Below, piece after piece: positions 59,236 to 64,000 of a stretch of DNA of 64,000 bases (position 1 is its first letter; every line of letters starts with the position of its first letter). Both the position numbers and the translations under genes were made by a program. The stretch covers positions 62,001 to 126,000 of the forward strand of contig NZ_JBBPEU010000001.1 in the NCBI RefSeq assembly GCF_040225985.1. Reading direction: 5' to 3'. The DNA is from Shimia sp040225985 (GTDB lineage Bacteria; Pseudomonadota; Alphaproteobacteria; Rhodobacterales; Rhodobacteraceae). A model generated the notes under the pieces. It saw nothing but the letters and a program-made list of their open reading frames with translations. It made no database searches and had not been told where the DNA came from.

Positions 59236-59763
59236 ATGGGATCACGTTTCGTGAGCATTCTTGCCGCGTCTGCCATGGCGCTGGCATCTGGTATCGCGCA
59301 TGCGCAGCAAAGCAGCACAAATCAGGTCGCTGCCATGACGGACTGGAGCGTCTTTGAGGCCAAAGAGCCCCGTGAATGCTGGGCTGTCAGTACCGCGAAA
59401 GAAAGCGTCAACACCAAGGATGGCCGTGTGGTTGCGGTGCGCCGTAGCGATATCCTGTTCATGGTATTCTATCGCCCGACCGCGAATGTCAGCGGACAGG
59501 TCGGGTTTACCGGCGGATATCCATTTGCAAGCGGGTCCATGGTGGATCTGGAAATCGACGGCAGCAAACATGTTCTGATCACGGAAGGCGAATGGGCCTG
59601 GCCCGCGACACCATCGGACGACGCCAAGATCGTGGCCGCCATGAAGCGGGGTTCAGAAGCCAAGCTGACCGCGCGTTCGTCACGCGGGACAAAAACAGAA
59701 GATACCTTCTCGTTGCTGGGTTTCACTGCGGCTGTTGAGGACGCCGAAAAACGCTGCAAGTAG
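59236..59763 (+). CDS. Invasion-associated locus B (IalB)-like periplasmic protein
   Basis: 175 aa. ATG 59236 with GGAGG nine bases upstream; TTG 59221 is not needed. Signal peptide ~1-22 (ASGIAHAQQ). The mature part has TDWSVFEAKEPRECWAVSTA, then LEIDGSKHVLITEGEWAW and RGTKTEDTFSLLGFTAA, as in IalB-like proteins with their terminal Cys pair (ECW and the C-terminal CK). The role in free-living bacteria is unknown. Confidence 0.85.
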   Translation: MGSRFVSILAASAMALASGIAHAQQSSTNQVAAMTDWSVFEAKEPRECWAVSTAKESVNTKDGRVVAVRRSDILFMVFYRPTANVSGQVGFTGGYPFASGSMVDLEIDGSKHVLITEGEWAWPATPSDDAKIVAAMKRGSEAKLTARSSRGTKTEDTFSLLGFTAAVEDAEKRCK

Positions 59764-59894
59764 CGCACCCCTTTTAGTCCGCGCCAAAGCGGGCTGCTGC
59801 AGGTCACTGCCAGGACCTAAGATCGCCACATCGTCACCACTGGGGGAAACCGTTCGGAGCAACCGTCCGGTTCAAACCCTGTTGGAGGACGAGC

Positions 59895-60899
59895 ATGCCA
59901 ACCCCGGAAATCACCGAGATCAAGTATCGCGGCGCTGCCAGTGACGATTTCATCGAAGTGTCGATTGCACAGGGCACGGATGTATCGACGATCCAGATCG
60001 TCGTTTACCACCCCAATGGCAATATACGCTCTACCGACGGGATTGGTGTCTATCAGGACACCATGTTCGGCAAAGATGTGTACACGCTGTCGACAGGTGT
60101 TCATAAGAATGGGGCGGTCGCGCTTGTTCAAGATGGCATTCTGATCGACTTTGTGTCGTTTGATAGTGTTGTAACCCCCGCCACCGGACCCGCCGCCGGG
60201 GTGTCCTCTACCCAGATCGGATCCACCGGAAATAACCAGAATGAGTCGGTTCAACTGGATGGCGACGGATCCTGGACGACAGGCCCGATCAACGAAGGCT
60301 CCATCCCTTGTTTCCTATCGGGCACCTTGATCGCAACCAAGCGCGGCGAAGTGGCCGTCGAAAACCTGCGCCCGGGAGACCGCGTGGTCGTGCGCGATGG
60401 CGGCTTTGCTCCGATCCGGTGGATCGGGTCGTTCACCGCAGATGCCCGAGGCGCCAATTTCGAGGCAAACGCCCCGGTCTGCATTCCGAGAAGCGCCATG
60501 GGCCGCGGCGTTCCCGCGCGGGATTTATACATATCTCCCAACCACCGGATTTTCATGCAGGATGCTAGCTACGAGGTTTTCTTTTCGGACCGCGAGGTTC
60601 TGATTCCGGCCAAGCACCTGATCGGATGGAAGGGCATTAGGCAGGTCTCTTATGTGCCCCAACCAGAGTATTTCCACATCCTTCTTGATCAGCACGCGAT
60701 CATTCTGTCAGACGGGCTGCTGACCGAGAGCTTTCACCCCGCCGGCGAAACCTTCGACCAGTTCGAACACGAGACCCGCGACGAAATTCTGCGAATGTTC
60801 CCCGAGCTTTTATCATTGGCCAGCAACGGGGATACTGCACGGCGCTGTCTCAAACGTTTTGAGGTGCCCCTTGCGCTGAGTGCGAAATCCGCCGCCTGA
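59895..60899 (+). CDS. Hint-domain protein with lamin-tail-like N-terminus
   Basis: 334 aa. GGAGG upstream of the ATG. Residues ~1-110 are a beta-rich lamin-tail-like segment (ITEIKYRGAASDDFIEVSIA). At ~137 begins a Hint domain: IPCFLSGTLIATKRGEVAVE (first Cys of self-cleaving Hint modules), LRPGDRVVVRDGGFAPIRWIG and ISPNHRIFM with the block-B-like His. The C-terminal HTG/HN of classical inteins is not seen, SFHPAGE being in that place. This family is abundant in Rhodobacterales with unknown function; no signal peptide is visible. Confidence 0.87.
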   Translation: MPTPEITEIKYRGAASDDFIEVSIAQGTDVSTIQIVVYHPNGNIRSTDGIGVYQDTMFGKDVYTLSTGVHKNGAVALVQDGILIDFVSFDSVVTPATGPAAGVSSTQIGSTGNNQNESVQLDGDGSWTTGPINEGSIPCFLSGTLIATKRGEVAVENLRPGDRVVVRDGGFAPIRWIGSFTADARGANFEANAPVCIPRSAMGRGVPARDLYISPNHRIFMQDASYEVFFSDREVLIPAKHLIGWKGIRQVSYVPQPEYFHILLDQHAIILSDGLLTESFHPAGETFDQFEHETRDEILRMFPELLSLASNGDTARRCLKRFEVPLALSAKSAA

Positions 60900-60970
60900 G
60901 CCTTGTTTTGTTTGCTTTTGCGACCAAATGGTGTATGCCACGCCTTTGATTTCGCAACAGGACCGATCCG

Positions 60971-62164
60971 ATGACGACCAGCGCCCCTGTCACGCAGGAT
61001 GTAATGACCATTCCGCGAAAATTGCCGGAAAGCGACAAGATCAACCTTGTCGGGCTGACGCGTGATGCCATGCGCACGGTGTTGATTGAAAATGGCACTC
61101 CGGAAAAGCAGGCAAAGATGCGGGTCGGCCAAATCTGGCAGTGGATCTACCAGTGGGGCAAACGTGACTTTGCCGAGATGACAAACCTGTCCAAGGCTTA
61201 TCGCGCAGATCTGGCCGAAAAGTTCGTTATCCAGATTCCCGAAGTCGTCAGCAAACTGGTCTCTGAAGACGGTACACGTAAATACCTTGTGCGCATCGCG
61301 GGCGGACATGAGGTTGAAGTCGTCTACATCCCCGAAGACGATCGTGGAACCTTGTGCATTTCATCGCAAGTCGGGTGCACTCTGACCTGTTCATTCTGCC
61401 ATACAGGGACCCAAAAACTGGTGCGTAACCTGACCGCCGGGGAAATTGTCGGGCAGGTGATGATGGCGCGCGACGACCTTGATGAATGGCCGGTGCCCGG
61501 GGCCCCCAAAGATGAAACGCGCCTGTTGTCGAACATTGTTCTGATGGGCATGGGCGAACCGCTGTACAATTTTGAAAACGTGCGCGACGCGATGAAGATC
61601 GCAATGGACCCGGAAGGAATTTCCCTGTCGCGTCGCCGTATCACGCTCTCGACCTCGGGTGTGGTGCCTGAAATTGCCCGCACCGCCGAAGAAATAGGCT
61701 GCTTGCTGGCCATTTCTTTTCATGCGACGACGGACGAAACGCGTGACGTTCTTGTCCCGATCAACAAGCGCTGGAATATTGAAGAGCTTCTGGCAGCGCT
61801 GGCAAGCTATCCCAAGGTGTCAAACTCCGAGCGGATCACCTTTGAATACGTCATGCTGGACGGTGTGAATGACACGGACGAAGACGCGCATCGCCTGATC
61901 GAACATATCAAGCGCCACAATATCCCTGCGAAGATCAATCTGATTCCTTTCAATGAATGGCCCGGATCGCCTTACAAGCGCTCGTCCAACAACCGCATCC
62001 GTGCCTTTGCCAATATCATCTACCAAGCTGGGTATGCCTCTCCGATCCGCAAGACCAGGGGCGATGATATCATGGCAGCATGTGGTCAGTTGAAATCGGC
62101 TACCGAACGCGCGCGGAAGTCTCGCAAGCAGATCGAGGCGGAAGCCGGCCTTTCTTCCAGCTAG
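60971..62164 (+). CDS. rlmN: 23S rRNA A2503 / tRNA A37 C2-methyltransferase
   Basis: 397 aa radical-SAM methylase. Iron-sulfur motif is CTLTCSFCHTG (CxxxCxxC), preceded by CISSQVGC. MGMGEPLYNFENV and STSGVVPEI bind SAM. The C-terminal MAACGQL carries the catalytic Cys that forms the methyl adduct. AGGA precedes the ATG. Length is typical. Confidence 0.97.
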   Translation: MTTSAPVTQDVMTIPRKLPESDKINLVGLTRDAMRTVLIENGTPEKQAKMRVGQIWQWIYQWGKRDFAEMTNLSKAYRADLAEKFVIQIPEVVSKLVSEDGTRKYLVRIAGGHEVEVVYIPEDDRGTLCISSQVGCTLTCSFCHTGTQKLVRNLTAGEIVGQVMMARDDLDEWPVPGAPKDETRLLSNIVLMGMGEPLYNFENVRDAMKIAMDPEGISLSRRRITLSTSGVVPEIARTAEEIGCLLAISFHATTDETRDVLVPINKRWNIEELLAALASYPKVSNSERITFEYVMLDGVNDTDEDAHRLIEHIKRHNIPAKINLIPFNEWPGSPYKRSSNNRIRAFANIIYQAGYASPIRKTRGDDIMAACGQLKSATERARKSRKQIEAEAGLSSS

Positions 62165-62288
62165 GACAAACCGTCGGCATCTGATGACCCGGGCCAACTG
62201 AAAGAGAATTTCGGGTCACAAAACAGGTGTATATCGAGAAATTTCCGTTACCTTAGAGCCAAACATCCAGGTTCTGCGAGGTTACCCA

Positions 62289-62672
62289 ATGACACGTCAC
62301 CTAATGTCGATCGCCGCTCATCTTATCGGTAATGCGGCGGGCCTTTTGCTCGCCATGCTATTGCTTAGCGGTTTTTCGATCGACATCCTGTCCTTTATCA
62401 TCGTTGTCGTGGTTTTCACCCTGATCGAGGTCGTGACCTCGCCTTTGATCAACAAACTTTCGGAAAAACGAGTTCCGGCGCTTAAGGGGGGGATCGCCCT
62501 CGCGACAACTTTTGTCGGGCTGATTATAACGGAACTTCTGATTTCCGGATTCACCATCGGTGGGATTGCCAACCTTCTGGCGGCGACCCTGCTTGTCTGG
62601 CTCGGTGCCGTTATCGCGGGCATTCTAATCCCAATGTTTCTTTTCAAGGAGCTCCGCGATCCCCGTAAATAG
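62289..62672 (+). CDS. Small four-helix membrane protein (phage-holin-like family)
   Basis: 127 aa with four hydrophobic segments, around 11-30, 31-50, 66-88 and 92-116. It resembles the holin-superfamily IV (4 TMS) membrane proteins of unknown chromosomal function. GAGG precedes the ATG. No phage genes surround it. A terminator follows. Confidence 0.65.
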   Translation: MTRHLMSIAAHLIGNAAGLLLAMLLLSGFSIDILSFIIVVVVFTLIEVVTSPLINKLSEKRVPALKGGIALATTFVGLIITELLISGFTIGGIANLLAATLLVWLGAVIAGILIPMFLFKELRDPRK

Positions 62673-62690
62673 GCGGTCGATTGTTCGCGA

Positions 62691-62725
62691 ATTGAGGGCA
62701 ATCGCACCCTTTGCCCTCAATTTTT
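62691..62725 (+). terminator. Rho-independent terminator
   Basis: ATTGAGGGCAA and TTGCCCTCAAT, 11 bp perfect, loop of 9 nt, followed by a T-run. Ends the small membrane-protein gene. Confidence 0.92.
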
Positions 62726-62803
62726 CACAATTCCGGTAAATTTCAGCCCCGATCAACAGTCAGTTTCTTAATTGTAAACAATGACTCATCAGAGGACTGA
62801 AAA

Positions 62804-63013
62804 ATGGCACATGCAGATATCGGCGGCGCAATCATCGATAGCCCGACACTTGATCTGATCACACGAGAGCGCGCCAAAGCCCTGAGCCCGCGGGAATGGA
62901 AATTCCGGCTTGCGGGCTATGGCTATGCCATCAAGGATGTACAAGGCGCCCAGGTCGTCACCAAACTGCCCCAAGGCACCGAACTGGGCGTTTTGCCCGC
63001 GCACATCCACTAA
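62804..63013 (+). CDS. Conserved small hypothetical protein
   Basis: 69 aa with AGAGGA before the ATG. Soluble, no signal peptide. RERAKALSPREWKFRLAGYG and DVQGAQVVTKLPQGTELG look like a compact domain. Such a short protein with this pattern recurs in Rhodobacterales to my recollection, but I know no function. It stands alone after a terminator and is convergent with the LOG gene. Confidence 0.65.
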   Translation: MAHADIGGAIIDSPTLDLITRERAKALSPREWKFRLAGYGYAIKDVQGAQVVTKLPQGTELGVLPAHIH

Positions 63014-63019
63014 GGCCGA

Positions 63020-63856
63020 TCACCGACCCGGAATGACATCGCGCGGGGCACAATCGCCCCACGTATCGATAACTTCGATCGCCTCTTCTGAGGTTTCGAC
63101 AAAACGGAACAGCTTGAGGTCATCCTCTGAAATGGTGCCGGCATCGGCCAGCGCCTCCCAGTTGATGATTTTCTCCCAGAAGGCGCGTCCGAACAGCAGG
63201 AATGGCACGCATTCCATACGGCCCGTTTGAATAAGCGTGAGGGCTTCGAACAACTCGTCCAGAGTGCCAAAGCCGCCTGGGAAAATGCAAATCGCCCGCG
63301 CCCGCATCAAGAAATGCATTTTGCGGATCGCGAAGTAGTGGAAGTTGAAACAAAGCTCGGGCGTCACGAACTCATTCGGAGCCTGCTCGTGTGGCAGTAC
63401 GATATTCAGTCCGATGGACTTGCCCCCTGCATCGGCAGCGCCACGGTTTCCAGCTTCCATCACGCCCGGACCACCGCCCGTCACGATCACGTCCGTCTTG
63501 CCATCACTGCGTAGCGTCATGAGCCGCGCAAATTCACGGGCCTCGTCATAAAACCGCGAGAGATCTGCCAGAGTTTGGGTACGGGCTGTCTCTTTCTTCG
63601 CAGGTGCCGGAATGCGCGCACCTCCAAACATGACAATCGTGCCCTCGATCCCTTCCTCCATAAGCTCAAGTTGCGGTTTGTGCAGTTCAAGCTGCAAACG
63701 CACTGCACGCATTTCGTCCCTGCACAGAAAATCCTGATCTGCATAGGCCAGACGATAGGCCGGTGATCTGGTCTGCGGCGTATCGGGCACATGGCTTGCT
63801 GTGTCGCGATCGGTATGGGCGCTGGGCAGCGGGCTAAAACGGGGATGATTTTCCAT
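63020..63856 (-). CDS. TIGR00730/LOG-family Rossmann-fold protein
   Basis: 278 aa from ATG 63856, with AAAAGG and AGG upstream; the frame to 63964 is not supported. It has an N-terminal extension, then VTGGGPGVMEAGNRGA, and the LOG signature PGGFGTLDELFEALTLIQTG. LOG proteins release free cytokinin bases or other nucleobases from nucleotides, and the long form is found in many bacteria with unknown substrate. Confidence 0.9.
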   Translation of the reverse strand: MENHPRFSPLPSAHTDRDTASHVPDTPQTRSPAYRLAYADQDFLCRDEMRAVRLQLELHKPQLELMEEGIEGTIVMFGGARIPAPAKKETARTQTLADLSRFYDEAREFARLMTLRSDGKTDVIVTGGGPGVMEAGNRGAADAGGKSIGLNIVLPHEQAPNEFVTPELCFNFHYFAIRKMHFLMRARAICIFPGGFGTLDELFEALTLIQTGRMECVPFLLFGRAFWEKIINWEALADAGTISEDDLKLFRFVETSEEAIEVIDTWGDCAPRDVIPGR

Positions 63857-64000
63857 CAACCTACCTTTTCTATCTTTGATTACCTCAAGAGGTAGAGAAG
63901 AAACCGGACCTTGACCAGTGACACCCTGATGACGCCAGTCGCCTGCCTTGACCTCACGACGCATTGCGCACTGGTCTGTGGGTGCCTATACCGCTAAACA
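63857..64000. other. Right edge of the window, no gene supported
   Basis: The last ~140 bases hold the upstream region of the leftward LOG gene. No separate gene or RNA is seen. Confidence 0.4.

Noticed and set aside
59860..59895. tRNA T-arm-like sequence (GTCCGGTTCAAACCC)
   Set aside because: No cloverleaf can be built around it; it lies in the leader of the Hint gene.
62289..62672. Prophage holin
   Set aside because: Four-helix shape fits, but there is no lysin, tail or other phage gene nearby.
1..64000. CRISPR arrays, rRNA genes, complete insertion sequences
   Set aside because: No regularly spaced repeats, no rRNA sequence and no transposase with terminal repeats were seen.

Overview
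The window looks like a chromosomal segment from a marine alphaproteobacterium of the Rhodobacterales (Roseobacter-type). This rests on gene content and gene style: a petABC (fbc) operon, a serC-serA operon divergent from serB, a Brucella-type RibH2 under an FMN riboswitch, kbl-tdh with an XRE-cupin regulator, an alpha-2-macroglobulin/pbpC pair, Hint and IalB-like secreted proteins, and a queuosine-precursor transporter. No species assignment is attempted.

Layout. Positions 1 to about 15,900 are accessory. They start with a tyrosine integrase cut by the left edge. Two related periplasmic sulfatase clusters follow. Cluster A (1297-6082) is an RHH regulator, a sulfatase and two outer-membrane barrels, with a divergent AraC regulator. 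Cluster B (6340-10779) is a TTG-start coiled-coil protein, a sulfatase and a tyrosine phosphatase with an N-terminal frameshift, then the last ~20 codons of a lost barrel gene; a membrane-anchored wHTH-TPR regulator is divergent. Cluster B looks like a decayed duplicate of the cluster A plan.

The most interesting segment is 10780-15845. It is a repeat-bearing noncoding stretch, then an AlpA-like HTH gene with an in-frame amber codon, a HTH/zinc-finger protein and a tyrosine recombinase, all on +. Convergent to them on - are two overlapping genes: a protein starting MGHIRLG and a QueC-like PP-loop ATPase with an intact four-Cys zinc site and a C-terminal winged helix. I read this as a small mobile element carrying a candidate two-gene deazaguanine-chemistry (probably anti-phage) module. 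It sits next to tRNA-Lys(TTT) at 15981-16056.

From 16158 to the right end the window is core-like: dapF-mtaB-GST; ribH2 with FMN riboswitch, divergent from a PaiB-like flavin protein; petABC; pncA and pncB; a GlxA regulator, class-III aminotransferase and aminoglycoside-phosphotransferase-like kinase cluster; arfB and a structured RNA candidate; yhhQ; an MFS-mepA-phytase-like operon; thioesterase, yggT, recQ, yaaA; a hybrid histidine kinase; alpha-2-macroglobulin and pbpC; a thiolase; threonine catabolism (kbl-tdh) and a cysteine-synthase-like enzyme; a metallophosphatase; serine biosynthesis (serA, serC, serB) with REP-like palindromes; an asparaginase; IalB-like and Hint proteins; rlmN; and a LOG-family protein.

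All reading was by eye. Homology calls rest on recognised motifs, not on searches.
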